Shown piece by piece: positions 27,169 through 35,416 of a DNA stretch of 40,160 bases (its first letter is position 1; each line of letters opens with the position of its first letter). Both the position numbers and the translations under genes were made by a program. Source of the stretch: Rhodopseudomonas infernalis (GTDB lineage Bacteria > Pseudomonadota > Alphaproteobacteria > Rhizobiales > Xanthobacteraceae); assembly GCF_022271405.1 (NCBI RefSeq), contig NZ_JAJNAL010000042.1, forward strand, positions 1-40,160, in the 5' to 3' direction. Below the pieces are notes generated by a model, which worked only from the letters and a program-made list of their open reading frames with translations, made no database searches and had not been told where the DNA came from.

Positions 27169-28410
27169 ATGGTTGACGCGACCGCGATCGACGACATCCC
27201 GGACGACGCGCGGGCGCGCTCCAACGTGTGGCGGCTCGCGGCCGCGCAGGCGCTGACCGGCGCCAATGCGGCGGTGATCTTCGCCACCGGCTCGATCGTC
27301 GGCGCGCAGCTCGCGCCGAGCGTCGCGCTCGCCACCGTGCCGATCTCGATGTACGTGGTCGGCCTCGCCGCCGGCACGCTGCCGACCGGCACGATCGCGC
27401 GCCGCTATGGCCGCCGCGCCTCGTTCATGCTCGGCGCCGGCTGCGGCGCGGCCGCCGGTGCGCTCGGCGCCCTGGCGATTCTCACCGGCTCGTTCGCGCT
27501 GTTCTGCGTCGCCACCTTCCTCGGCGGCCTGTACGGCGCGGTGGCGCAGTCCTATCGGTTCGCCGCTGCGGATGGCGCCAGCGCCGGCTATCGGCCCAAA
27601 GCCGTGTCGTGGGTGATGGCGGGCGGCGTGTTCGCCGGCGTGCTCGGTCCGCAGCTGGTGCAGTGGACCATGGACATCTGGCCGCCTTATCTGTTCGCCT
27701 TCAGCTACGTGGTGCAGGCCGGCGTGGCGCTGGTCGCCATGGCGGTGCTGTGGAGCGTCGATGCGCCGCGGCCCCAGCCGGCCGATCTCGCCGGCGGCCG
27801 GCCGCTGCTCACGATCGTGCGGCAGCCGCGCTTCATCGCCGCCGCGCTGTGCGGCGCGATCGCCTATCCGATGATGAATCTGGTGATGACCTCGGCGCCG
27901 CTGGCGATGCAGATGTGCGGACTGCCGGTCAGCGATTCCAATTTCGGCCTGCAATGGCACATCGTTGCGATGTATGCGCCGAGCTTCATCACCGGCTCGC
28001 TGATCGCGAAATTCGGCGCGCCGCGCGTCGTCGCGCTTGGGCTGGCGCTCGAGGCCGCGGGCGCGTCGATCGGCCTGATGGGTATCACCGCCCCGCATTT
28101 CTGGGCGACGCTGTTCGTCATCGGCGTCGGCTGGAACTTCGCCTTCGTCGGCGCCTCGGCGCTGGTGCTGGAGACGCATCAGCCCAGCGAGAAGAACAAG
28201 GTGCAGGCGTTCAACGACTTCCTGGTGTTCGGCATGATGGCGATCGGGTCGTTCTCGTCGGGACAGCTGCTGGCCAATTACGGCTGGGCCACCGTCAACC
28301 TCACGGTGTTCCCGCCGGTGCTGCTCGGTCTGATCGTGCTCGCCATCAGCGGCTGGTCGAAGCGGCGCAGCGCGATCACAGCGGCGGCGCTGCCGGATCG
28401 CGGCATCTGA
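27169..28410 (+). CDS. MFS transporter
   Basis: The 413-residue protein has about twelve hydrophobic helices. The A-like motif GTIARRYGRRASFMLG lies between helices 2 and 3, and GGLYGAVAQSYRFAAADG follows in helix 4. The substrate is unknown; the sequence resembles general sugar/drug-type MFS members. AAGGGG stands upstream of the ATG. It starts 117 bases after the methyltransferase and is followed at a short distance by a second, different MFS gene. Confidence 0.88.
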   Translation: MVDATAIDDIPDDARARSNVWRLAAAQALTGANAAVIFATGSIVGAQLAPSVALATVPISMYVVGLAAGTLPTGTIARRYGRRASFMLGAGCGAAAGALGALAILTGSFALFCVATFLGGLYGAVAQSYRFAAADGASAGYRPKAVSWVMAGGVFAGVLGPQLVQWTMDIWPPYLFAFSYVVQAGVALVAMAVLWSVDAPRPQPADLAGGRPLLTIVRQPRFIAAALCGAIAYPMMNLVMTSAPLAMQMCGLPVSDSNFGLQWHIVAMYAPSFITGSLIAKFGAPRVVALGLALEAAGASIGLMGITAPHFWATLFVIGVGWNFAFVGASALVLETHQPSEKNKVQAFNDFLVFGMMAIGSFSSGQLLANYGWATVNLTVFPPVLLGLIVLAISGWSKRRSAITAAALPDRGI

Positions 28411-28493
28411 ATGCGATAACCAAACGACCGGCCGCCAAGTGCCGGCGAGGGGGAGACGATGGCGCGCTGCGCGATGCTGGCTGACCGCCGCCG

Positions 28494-29705
28494 ATGAAGA
28501 GCTCGGTCCCGGACGAGACCTCGATCCGCTATGAGGGCTGGCGCATCGTCGCGGTGTGTTTTGCGGTCGCGACCTTCAGCTGGGCGCTCGGCTTCTACGG
28601 CCAGTCGGTGTATCTGGCCGAGCTGCAGCGCCTGCACGGCTGGCCGGCATCGCTGATCTCGACCGCGACGACGTTCTATTATCTCGGCGGCGCGCTGCTG
28701 GTCGCGTTCGTCGGCGATGCGATCCGCATGGTCGGTCCGCGCGCCTGCCTGCTCGGCGGTCTCGCCGCGACCGCGCTCGGCACCGCGCTGCTCGGCCGCG
28801 TCGATGCGCCGTGGCAGCTCTACGGCATCTACGTGCTGCTGGCGATCGGCTGGGCCGGCACCAGCCTCGGCGCGATTACCAGCACGCTCGGCCTGTGGTT
28901 CGACAAGCGCCGCGGCATGGCGATCAGCCTGGCGCTGAACGGCGCCAGCTTCGGCGGCATCGCCGGCGTGCCGCTGCTGGTGCTGGCGATCGGACATCTG
29001 GGCTTTGCCGGCGCGACGCTGGCGGTCGCGCTGTCGTCGCTGCTGGTGATCGCGCCGCTGGTGGCGATCTTCGTCGGCCGGCCGCCGTTGCCCGCGGCGA
29101 GCGTCGCCGGCGCCGGTGCGGTGCAGGCCCTGTCGTCCGGCGCGATCCGGCGCCACGCGCTGCGCGACAAGGATTTCCTGATCGTCACCATCGCGTTCGC
29201 GCTGGTGCTGTTCGCGCAGGTCGGCTTCATCGTCCACGTCATCGCCTATCTCGATCCGCTGATCGGCCGCGAGCGCGCCGCCGCGGCGGTGTCGCTGCTG
29301 ACCATGATGGCGGTGGTCGGCCGCGTCTCGATGTCGGCGGTGATCGACCGGATCAATCAGCGGCTAGCCTCCGCGCTGTCGTTCGCCAGCCAGGCGGCGG
29401 CGCTGACGATCCTGATCCTGACGCGCGATCCGGTGCTGATGCTGGTCGCCTGCGCGCTGTTCGGCTTCTCGGTCGGCAACCTGATCACGCTGCCGGCCCT
29501 GATCGTGCAGCGCGAATTCGCGCCCGCATCGTTCGGCGTGCTGGTCAGCCTCAACACCGCCATCAACCAGGTCACCTACGCGTTCGGCCCGGGTGTGGTG
29601 GGGTTGCTGCGCGATGCTTCAGGCAGCTACACGCTGCCATTCGCCGCCTGCATCGCCCTGGAGCTGATCGCCGCCGTGTTGATCCTGGTGCGGGGACGGA
29701 AATAA
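28494..29705 (+). CDS. MFS transporter (monocarboxylate/oxalate-like)
   Basis: The 403-residue protein has about twelve hydrophobic helices. WRIVAVCFAVATFSWALGFYGQSVYL at the start, LGLWFDKRRGMAISLALNGASFGG after helix 4 and LGFAGATLAVAL resemble the MFS branch related to monocarboxylate and oxalate/formate carriers. The ATG overlaps the stop codon of a possible 12-codon leader frame (28459-28497) that has a much better ribosome-binding site (GGGGGAGAC), so its translation may depend on that leader. It lies 83 bases after the previous MFS gene. The substrate is unknown. Confidence 0.88.
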   Translation: MKSSVPDETSIRYEGWRIVAVCFAVATFSWALGFYGQSVYLAELQRLHGWPASLISTATTFYYLGGALLVAFVGDAIRMVGPRACLLGGLAATALGTALLGRVDAPWQLYGIYVLLAIGWAGTSLGAITSTLGLWFDKRRGMAISLALNGASFGGIAGVPLLVLAIGHLGFAGATLAVALSSLLVIAPLVAIFVGRPPLPAASVAGAGAVQALSSGAIRRHALRDKDFLIVTIAFALVLFAQVGFIVHVIAYLDPLIGRERAAAAVSLLTMMAVVGRVSMSAVIDRINQRLASALSFASQAAALTILILTRDPVLMLVACALFGFSVGNLITLPALIVQREFAPASFGVLVSLNTAINQVTYAFGPGVVGLLRDASGSYTLPFAACIALELIAAVLILVRGRK

Positions 29706-29724
29706 TCGCCTCACCCCCCTCCGC

Positions 29725-29840
29725 CATTCCGGGGCGCGCGCCCTTCGCGCGCGAACCCGGAATCCCGATGTTGTGGAAACGCCGGAGTCGCAGAACAGCT
29801 CGGGATTCCGGGCTCGCGCTGCGCGCGCCCCGGAATGACG
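29725..29840. repeat. Palindromic repeat (family 'CATTCCGGGGCGCG'), copy 1
   Basis: Outer ends CATTCCGGGGCGCGCG and CGCGCGCCCCGGAATG are inverted, with inner arms CCGGAATCCCG and CGGGATTCCGG. The body is nearly identical to copy 2 at 30009-30129. The two copies flank another repeat (29845-29962). Confidence 0.9.
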
Positions 29841-29844
29841 GGAC

Positions 29845-29962
29845 GTAGGATGGGGTTGAGCAAAGCGAAACCCATCACCACACGCGCAATCGAAATTTCG
29901 ACGCACCACTGATACCGCGAGCTCACCACCGATGGGTTTCGCTGACGCTCAACCCATCCTAT
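29845..29962. repeat. Palindromic repeat (family 'GTAGGATGGGTTGAGC'), copy 2
   Basis: The left arm GTAGGATGGGGTTGAGCAAAG is inverted against GCTCAACCCATCCTAT, with CGAAACCCATC and GATGGGTTTCG inside. The two arms are farther apart than in copy 1 (21292-21372), with about 50 unrelated bases between. Confidence 0.82.
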
Positions 29963-30008
29963 GAGTCCGTCGTTCATAACTAAGCGTTCGCCCCGAACAC
30001 CCCCCATC

Positions 30009-30129
30009 GTCATTCCGGGGCGCGCGCCCTTCGCGCGCGAACCCGGAATCCCGAAGTTGTGGAAACGTCGGAGCCGCAGAACAGCTCGGGATTCCGGGTT
30101 CGCGAGCTGCGCTCGCGCCCCGGAATGAC
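30009..30129. repeat. Palindromic repeat (family 'CATTCCGGGGCGCG'), copy 2
   Basis: This has the same ends and body as copy 1, including the inner GTTGTGGAAACG...CAGAACAGCTCGGG segment with only a few changes. The 440-base gap 29706-30145 is almost wholly repeats; I see no gene in it. Confidence 0.9.
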
Positions 30130-30145
30130 TCGGGGTGAGGTGGTG

Positions 30146-30652
30146 CTAACTCGTCCGCGTTCGCAGCAAATTCTCGACATCCAGCCGTCGCGTGAACATC
30201 GCCAGCTCGCCGTCAGCCGTCCGCGGCCATTCCGCCTCTGGCCGGTCGCGATACAGTTCGACGCCGTTCTGGTCGGGGTCGCGCAGATACAGCGCTTCGC
30301 TGACGCCGTGGTCGCTGGCGCCGTCGAGGGTGATGCCGGCAGTGAGTACGCGGTGCAGCGCATCGGCCAGTGCTGCGCGGGTCGGATACAGGATCGCGGT
30401 GTGAAACAGGCCCGTGGTGCCCGGCGGCGGCGGGCTTCCGCCCTTGCTTTCCCAGGTGTTCAGGCCAATGTGGTGGTGATAACCGCCGGCCGAAATGAAC
30501 GCCGCCTGATCGCCCATCCGCTGCATCAGCTCGAAGCCGAGCACGCCGCAATAGAACCCGAGCGCGCGCTCGAGATCGGCGACCTTGAGATGGACATGGC
30601 CGATCCGGGTGCCGGCGGGAATGGGAGGCGTTTCGTTGGCGATTTCGGACAT
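30146..30652 (-). CDS. VOC-superfamily (glyoxalase/extradiol dioxygenase-like) protein
   Basis: The 168-residue protein has two VOC half-domains: RIGHVHLKVADLERALGFYCGVLGFEL (about 16-42) and LFHTAILYPTRAALADALHRV, with candidate metal ligands in HVHLKV, LFHTAI and VELYRDRP (the glutamate). The segment AFISAGGYHHHIGLNTWE resembles the CatE subgroup related to catechol 2,3-dioxygenases. A ring-cleavage or isomerase role cannot be decided. It lies downstream of the CMD-like gene on the same strand, separated by a palindromic repeat. Confidence 0.88.
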   Translation of the reverse strand: MSEIANETPPIPAGTRIGHVHLKVADLERALGFYCGVLGFELMQRMGDQAAFISAGGYHHHIGLNTWESKGGSPPPPGTTGLFHTAILYPTRAALADALHRVLTAGITLDGASDHGVSEALYLRDPDQNGVELYRDRPEAEWPRTADGELAMFTRRLDVENLLRTRTS

Positions 30653-30664
30653 CGAGTGCTCCTT

Positions 30665-30800
30665 ACCTCGCCCCGCTTGCGGGGAGAGGTCGACCGGCGA
30701 AGCCGGTCGGGTGAGGGGTAGATGCTTTTCATGTAGGAAGCCGTCCCCTGTTTGAAACGCCCCCTCACCCCAGCCCTCTGCCCGCGCGCGGGGAGAGGGA
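30665..30800. repeat. Palindromic repeat (family 'CCTCCCCCGCTTGCGGG'), copy 2
   Basis: Outer arms (CTCGCCCCGCTTGCGGGGAG and CTCTGCCCGCGCGCGGGGAG) frame an inner pair GGGTGAGGGG / CCCCTCACCCC and a small hairpin GACCGGCGAAGCCGGTC. It matches the layout of 14926-15075. Confidence 0.83.
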
Positions 30801-30812
30801 GCGCGCCTGCGC

Positions 30813-31358
30813 TCACGTCAGCTCCGGCACCTCGCCGTCCGGCAGCGGGAAGTCGTAGGCGTTCAGCGTCATCGACACCATGGTGTAGTAGCCGCACAGG
30901 CCGATCACCTCGACCAGGCCGCGCTCGCCGAGCAGCTGCGTGGCTTCGTCGTAGAGCGGCTTCGACAGTCCTTTGGCTTCGTGCAGCGACCGCGCGACGT
31001 CGTAGATCACGCGCGCTTTCGGATCGAGGAATGCCGGCGTGCGACGATCGCGGATCGCGTCGATGATGTTCGGATCGAGCCCGCCGTCGAGCGCCATCTT
31101 CTTGTGCGCGTACCATTCGAACTGCGCGGTCCAGTGCCGCGCGGTGACCAGGATGGCGAGTTCGGACTCCGCCGCGGTCAGCGAGGTGTCGTAGCGCAGG
31201 AAGGCGCCGAGCCGCGTGGCGTGGCGCGCCATCTCCGGGCTCGCCAGCCATGCCATCATCGGCGGCGGCGGGCTGCCGCGCTTGCTGGCGATCGACTCCT
31301 CATAGATGGCACGCTGATCGTCGCTCATGTCGGTCGGCGTCGGCAGCTTCAGGCGCAT
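30813..31358 (-). CDS. Carboxymuconolactone decarboxylase-family (AhpD-like) protein without the cysteine pair
   Basis: The 181-residue, all-helical protein has the CMD core TAAESELAILVTARHWTAQFEWYAHKKMALDGGL and a second helix pair EVIGLCGYYTMVSMTLNAY. The CxxC motif of AhpD peroxidases is absent: the matching segment reads TARHWTAQFEWYAH. So it is unlikely to be a thiol peroxidase and more like the gamma-carboxymuconolactone decarboxylase side of the family, substrate unknown. ATG 31358 has GAAGGAAAC upstream. It is divergent from the acyl-CoA dehydrogenase pair. Confidence 0.87.
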   Translation of the reverse strand: MRLKLPTPTDMSDDQRAIYEESIASKRGSPPPPMMAWLASPEMARHATRLGAFLRYDTSLTAAESELAILVTARHWTAQFEWYAHKKMALDGGLDPNIIDAIRDRRTPAFLDPKARVIYDVARSLHEAKGLSKPLYDEATQLLGERGLVEVIGLCGYYTMVSMTLNAYDFPLPDGEVPELT

Positions 31359-31568
31359 GGCGTTTCCTTCGTGGTGAGGCGACATAGCCCAGCGCGCCTC
31401 GTTGAATTTCGGGATGCGAAACGTGGCGCGTCTGCGGGCGAAACGCCAGAGCGCGCGGCGCATGGCGCTGCGCAATACGGATATTGAATTTCGCCCGGCG
31501 CCCGCTAAGGTCCGGCCCAATCAAACGCAACGCGGGCGTCAAGTCCGCCCCGGTGGATGGAAGCCCCG

Positions 31569-32762
31569 ATGACCGACACCTCCGATCTCGACCACTTCCG
31601 CAGCGAGACCCGCGCCTGGCTCGAGGCCAATTGCCCGGCCGAGATGCGCAAGCCGATGCAGGGCGACGACGACAATTTCTGGGGCGGCCGCAACGCGAAA
31701 TTTGCGTCGGACGCCCAGAAGGTCTGGTTCGAGCGGATGCGCGACAAGGGCTGGACCGTGCCGGATTGGCCGACCCAATATGGCGGCGGCGGCCTCGACG
31801 GCGCGCGCCACAAGATCCTGCGCGAGGAGATGGCGGCGATCGGCGCGCGGCCGCCGCTGTCGAGCTTCGGCATCTGGATGCTCGGGCCGGCGCTTCTGAA
31901 ATACGGCAATGAGCAACAGAAGGCCGAGCATCTGCCGAAGATCGCGCGCGGCGAAATCCGCTGGTGCCAGGGCTATTCGGAGCCGAACGCCGGCTCCGAC
32001 CTCGCCTCGCTGCAGACCCGCGCGGTGCCGGACGGCGACGACTTCATCATCAACGGCTCGAAGATCTGGACCTCTTACGCCAACTACGCGGACTGGATCT
32101 TCTGCCTGGTGCGCACCGATGCGTCGGCCAAGAAGCACGACGGCATCAGCTTCATCCTGTTCGACATGGCCTCGCCCGGCGTGACAACCAAGCCGATCCT
32201 CTTGATCTCCGGCAAGTCGCCGTTCTGCGAGACCTTCTTCGACAACGTCCGGGTGCCGCAGTCGCATGTCGTCGGCACCATCAACCGCGGCTGGGATGTG
32301 GCGAAGTATCTGCTGCAGCACGAGCGCGCGATGATCTCCGGCATGGGTGGGCGCGACGGCGGCCGGCCGCTCGGCCAGGTCGCGGCGTCCTCGCTCGGCA
32401 CCGACCAGCAGGGCAAGCTCGACGATCCGGTGCTGCGCGGCCAGATCGCATCGTTCGACGTCGACGAGGCGGCGCTGGCCTGCGCGGCGGAGCGTGCGGT
32501 CGATCTCGCCAAGGCCGGCCAACTGCATCCGGCGTTCTCCTCGGCGATGAAGTACTACGGCACCGAGCTGAACAAGCGCCGCCACGAGATTCTGATGTCG
32601 GCCGGCGGCATCGACGCGCTGGAGTGGGAGAGCGAACGCTCGCACGACGGCGCCCGCGCCCGCGCCTGGCTGCGCACCAAGGCCAACTCGATCGAAGGCG
32701 GCACCAGCGAAGTCATGCTCGGCATCGTCGCCAAGCGCATCCTGGATCTGCCGGGGGCTTAG
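31569..32762 (+). CDS. Acyl-CoA dehydrogenase, catalytic-type subunit
   Basis: The 397-residue flavoenzyme oxidises an acyl-CoA to the enoyl-CoA. The segments WTVPDWPTQYGGGGLDG, WCQGYSEPNAGSDLASLQTRA (flavin/substrate binding), FIINGSKIWTSYANYADWIF and FDNVRVP are typical. The C-terminus SIEGGTSEVMLGIVAKRIL carries Glu376 at the usual position of the catalytic base. GGAAG stands five bases before ATG 31569. It is followed by a second dehydrogenase gene, and the two may form a heteromer like the known large/small subunit pairs for dicarboxylic-acid or steroid side-chain oxidation (inference). Confidence 0.93.
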   Translation: MTDTSDLDHFRSETRAWLEANCPAEMRKPMQGDDDNFWGGRNAKFASDAQKVWFERMRDKGWTVPDWPTQYGGGGLDGARHKILREEMAAIGARPPLSSFGIWMLGPALLKYGNEQQKAEHLPKIARGEIRWCQGYSEPNAGSDLASLQTRAVPDGDDFIINGSKIWTSYANYADWIFCLVRTDASAKKHDGISFILFDMASPGVTTKPILLISGKSPFCETFFDNVRVPQSHVVGTINRGWDVAKYLLQHERAMISGMGGRDGGRPLGQVAASSLGTDQQGKLDDPVLRGQIASFDVDEAALACAAERAVDLAKAGQLHPAFSSAMKYYGTELNKRRHEILMSAGGIDALEWESERSHDGARARAWLRTKANSIEGGTSEVMLGIVAKRILDLPGA

Positions 32763-32786
32763 TTAGCCGGCACACCCTCTCCCCGA

Positions 32787-32886
32787 GTCATTCCGGGGCG
32801 CGCGCAGCGCGAGCCCGGAATCCATAACCACTGTCAGTGAGTATGGATTCCGGGCCTGCGCCCCAAGGGGCGCATCCCGGAATGAC
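32787..32886. repeat. Palindromic repeat (family 'CATTCCGGGGCGCG'), copy 3
   Basis: GTCATTCCGGGGCGCGCGCAG and GCGCATCCCGGAATGAC are the inverted ends, with inner arms CCCGGAATCCATA and TATGGATTCCGGG. It separates the two acyl-CoA dehydrogenase genes. Confidence 0.9.
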
Positions 32887-32933
32887 GAACTCAAATCTTA
32901 TCGCCCTTTGCTTGCATCGAAAGACATCACCCC

Positions 32934-34073
32934 ATGGCTCTCGTCCTCACCGAAGAACAAACCATGCTGCGCGACTCGGCGCGCGGGCTGATCGGCGACA
33001 AGGCGCCGGTCGCGCATTTCCGCAAGCTGCGCGACGAGCGCGACGCCACCGGCTTCTCAAGCGATCTCTGGAAGAGTTTTGCCGAGATGGGGCTCGCCGG
33101 CCTGCTGGTGCCGGAACAGTTCGGCGGCTCGGGCCTCGGCGCCGTCGAGGCCGGCGTGGTGATGGAGGAGATCGGTCGCAACCTGACGCCGTCGCCGTTC
33201 CTGTCGACAGCGGTGCTCGCGGCTTCGGCGCTCGCCCGCGGCGGCTCGGAGGCGCAGAAGAAAGCGCATCTGCCGAAGATCGCCGAGGGTTCGCTGATCG
33301 CCGCGCTGGCGGTGGATGAGGGCGCCAAGCACCGGCCGTCGCGCATCGCGCTGCAGGCTGTGCGCGCCGGCAACGGCTTCAAGCTGAAGGGCGACAAGGC
33401 GCTGGTGGTCGACGGTCACGTCGCCGACCTCTTGATCGTCGCGGCGCGGAGTTCCGGCGCGCCGGGCGATGCCGACGGCCTGACGCTGTTCCTGGTCGAC
33501 CCGAAAGCCAAGGGCGTCGCGATCGAGCGCACCGTGATGGTCGACGCCCACAATGCGGCGCGGATCAGCTTCGACGACGTCGAGGTCAATGCCGACAGCG
33601 TGCTCGGTGAGGTCGATCGCGGCGGCGCGCTGCTCGAGGCGGTGCTGAATGTCGGCCGTGCCGCGGCGGCGGCCGAGATGCTCGGCGTCGCCGACGAGGC
33701 GTTCGGCCGGACGGTGAGCTATCTGAAAGAGCGCAAGCAGTTCGGCAGACTGATCGGCGAATTCCAGGCGCTGCAGCACCGCGCCGCGCATCTCTACACC
33801 GAGATCGAAATCCTGCGCGCCGCCGTGCTCAAGGCGCTGCAGGCGGTCGACGCCGATCCCGCGCAGGCCCGCGTCGCGGTCGCCGTCGCCAAGGCCAAGG
33901 CCGGCACGGTGACGACGCTCGCGGTCCAGGAAGGCGTGCAGATGCACGGCGGCATGGGCATGACCGACCAGTTCGACATCGGCCTGTTCATGAAGCGCGC
34001 CCGCGTGTTGCAGGAACTGCTCGGCGACGCCAACTACCACGCCGAAGCGCTGGCAGAGTGGAAGAAATATTGA
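32934..34073 (+). CDS. Acyl-CoA dehydrogenase, probable non-catalytic subunit
   Basis: The 379-residue protein has the acyl-CoA dehydrogenase fold: MGLAGLLVPEQFGGSGLG, FKLKGDKALVVDGHVADLLIV, FDDVEVNADSVLGE, SYLKERKQFGRLIGEFQALQHR and EGVQMHGGMGMTDQFDIGLFMKRA. Where the catalytic partner has EGGTSE, this one reads LLGDANYHAEAL, so the usual base glutamate is missing. In known heteromeric enzymes one subunit likewise lacks the base. It is likely the partner of the enzyme at 31569-32762, although a palindromic repeat lies between them. Confidence 0.9.
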   Translation: MALVLTEEQTMLRDSARGLIGDKAPVAHFRKLRDERDATGFSSDLWKSFAEMGLAGLLVPEQFGGSGLGAVEAGVVMEEIGRNLTPSPFLSTAVLAASALARGGSEAQKKAHLPKIAEGSLIAALAVDEGAKHRPSRIALQAVRAGNGFKLKGDKALVVDGHVADLLIVAARSSGAPGDADGLTLFLVDPKAKGVAIERTVMVDAHNAARISFDDVEVNADSVLGEVDRGGALLEAVLNVGRAAAAAEMLGVADEAFGRTVSYLKERKQFGRLIGEFQALQHRAAHLYTEIEILRAAVLKALQAVDADPAQARVAVAVAKAKAGTVTTLAVQEGVQMHGGMGMTDQFDIGLFMKRARVLQELLGDANYHAEALAEWKKY

Positions 34074-34080
34074 GCCCTCT

Positions 34081-34152
34081 GTAGCCCGCATGCAGCGCAG
34101 CGGAATGCGGGGCAGGCGTTCCCCGGATTACGCTTCGCTCCATCCGGGCTAC
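34081..34152. repeat. Palindromic repeat (family 'GTAGCCCGCATGCAGC')
   Basis: GTAGCCCGCATGCAGCGCAGCG and CGCTTCGCTCCATCCGGGCTAC are imperfect inverted ends. It begins seven bases after the acyl-CoA dehydrogenase stop codon. A 21-base copy of the end of that gene follows directly after it (34155-34175). Confidence 0.8.
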
Positions 34153-34154
34153 GG

Positions 34155-34175
34155 ACTACCACGCCGAAGCGCTGG
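34155..34175 (+). repeat. 21-base exact copy of the acyl-CoA dehydrogenase 3' end
   Basis: The bases here are identical to 34033-34053, which encode NYHAEALA near the C-terminus of the dehydrogenase. The two copies flank the palindromic repeat at 34081-34152 at a distance of 122 bases. Confidence 0.9.
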
Positions 34176-34200
34176 AGGTTTCGGCCCCGGCCCCAGGCAC

Positions 34201-34319
34201 GTCATTCCGGGGCGCGAACGTAGTTCGCGAGCCCGGAATCCCGAAGCGTTCTGCGACCGGCTTTTGCTACCACGTCTAGATTCCGGTTTCGCTCGCAAGA
34301 GCGAGCGCCCCGGAATGAC
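34201..34319. repeat. Palindromic repeat (family 'CATTCCGGGGCGCG'), copy 4
   Basis: GTCATTCCGGGGCGC and GCGCCCCGGAATGAC are exact inverted ends; the small arm hairpins (GCGAACGTAGTTCGC and GCTCGCAAGAGCGAGC) differ from the other copies. It lies between convergent genes. Confidence 0.9.
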
Positions 34320-34342
34320 GAACGAGAGGTTGCTATAAGCCC

Positions 34343-35377
34343 CTACCTGATCGGCGGCGCGTACTGAATCCCGCCGTTGCTCCACAGTTGGTTCAATCCG
34401 CGCGGGATGCCGAGTTTGCCGACGTTGCGGTCGTAGATTTCGCCATAGTTGCCGACGTGGCGGATGATGCGGGCGGCCCAGTCTTTCGTCAGGCCGAGCT
34501 CTTCGCCGTAGGCGCCTTCGGTGCCGACCAGCCGCATCACGTCGGGCTTCTTCGACTTCAGCGCCTCGTCGATGTTCTGCGACGTGATGCCGAGTTCCTC
34601 GGCGTTGATCATCGCATACAGCGTCCACTTCACGATCATCATCCAGTCGTCGTCGCGCTGGCGGACGACGGGAGCGAGCGGCTCCTTGGAGATCAGATCG
34701 GGCAGGATGGTGTGGTCGCCGGGCTTCGGCATCGTCTGGCGCAGCGCGTAGAGCTGCGAGGCGTCGGCCGTGAAGGTGTCGCAGCGGCCGTCCTTGTAGG
34801 CGGCGACCACCTCGTCGAGCTTGCCGAACTTCACTTCCGTGTACTTCATGTTGTTGGCGCGGAAGTAATCGGCGAGGTTAAGCAGCGTGGTGGTGCCGTC
34901 CTGAACGCAGACCTTGCTGCCGTCGAGCTCGACCGCGGTGTCGACCTTGCGCGAGGACGGAACCATGAAGCCCTGGCCGTCGTAATAGGCGACCGCCGGG
35001 AAATACAGATCGTAGCCGGTCTCGCGCGACATGCTCCAGGTCGAGTTGCGCGACAGGATGTCGACCTTGCGGCTCTGCAGTTCCTTGAAGCGCTCATTGG
35101 CGTCGAGCGCCACGAACTTCACCTTGGCCGGATCGTTGAAGATAGCCGCCGCCACCGCGCGGCAGAAGTCGACGTCGAAGCCGCTCCAGTTGCCCTTGTC
35201 GTCCGGCGTCGCGAAGCCGGGCAGGCCCTTGTTGACGCCGCACAGCACGGCGTCGCGGCGGATGGTGCGCTTCAGCGTCTTGGTGTCGTAGCGCTCGTAG
35301 GTGATGGCGGCAGCGGCGATCGCCGCCGCGACCACGAGCCCGATCGCGAGCCCGGTCTTGAACGTCCATTTCAACAT
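34343..35377 (-). CDS. Periplasmic general L-amino-acid binding protein (AapJ-like, ABC transporter)
   Basis: The 344-residue protein has an uncleaved or late-cleaved hydrophobic N-terminus (about 8-26) and a type II periplasmic-binding fold: AVLCGVNKGLPGFATPDDKGNWSGFDVDFCRAVAAAIF, ILSRNSTWSMSRETGYDLYF, GSKVCVQDGTTTLLNLADYF and RCDTFTADASQLYALRQ. These match AapJ/BztA, which bind many L-amino acids. The partner permeases (AapQ, AapM) and ATPase (AapP) are not adjacent, so this is a lone binding protein. The downstream neighbour in transcription is only repeat DNA. Confidence 0.92.
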   Translation of the reverse strand: MLKWTFKTGLAIGLVVAAAIAAAAITYERYDTKTLKRTIRRDAVLCGVNKGLPGFATPDDKGNWSGFDVDFCRAVAAAIFNDPAKVKFVALDANERFKELQSRKVDILSRNSTWSMSRETGYDLYFPAVAYYDGQGFMVPSSRKVDTAVELDGSKVCVQDGTTTLLNLADYFRANNMKYTEVKFGKLDEVVAAYKDGRCDTFTADASQLYALRQTMPKPGDHTILPDLISKEPLAPVVRQRDDDWMMIVKWTLYAMINAEELGITSQNIDEALKSKKPDVMRLVGTEGAYGEELGLTKDWAARIIRHVGNYGEIYDRNVGKLGIPRGLNQLWSNGGIQYAPPIR

Positions 35378-35416
35378 AGGGGGTCTTTCACAAGGGCGAG
35401 GACGAAAGGCGCTCGG

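Noticed and set aside
30009-30129. CRISPR-like array from the repeated elements near 29.7-30.1 kb
   Set aside because: There are only two copies of one family, they are long and palindromic with no regular unique spacers, and no cas genes are present.
31569-34073. Assignment of the dehydrogenase pair as pimC/pimD of the pimelate operon
   Set aside because: Sizes would fit, but the pimelate ligase, thiolase and hydratase genes are not beside them, so the names are not justified.
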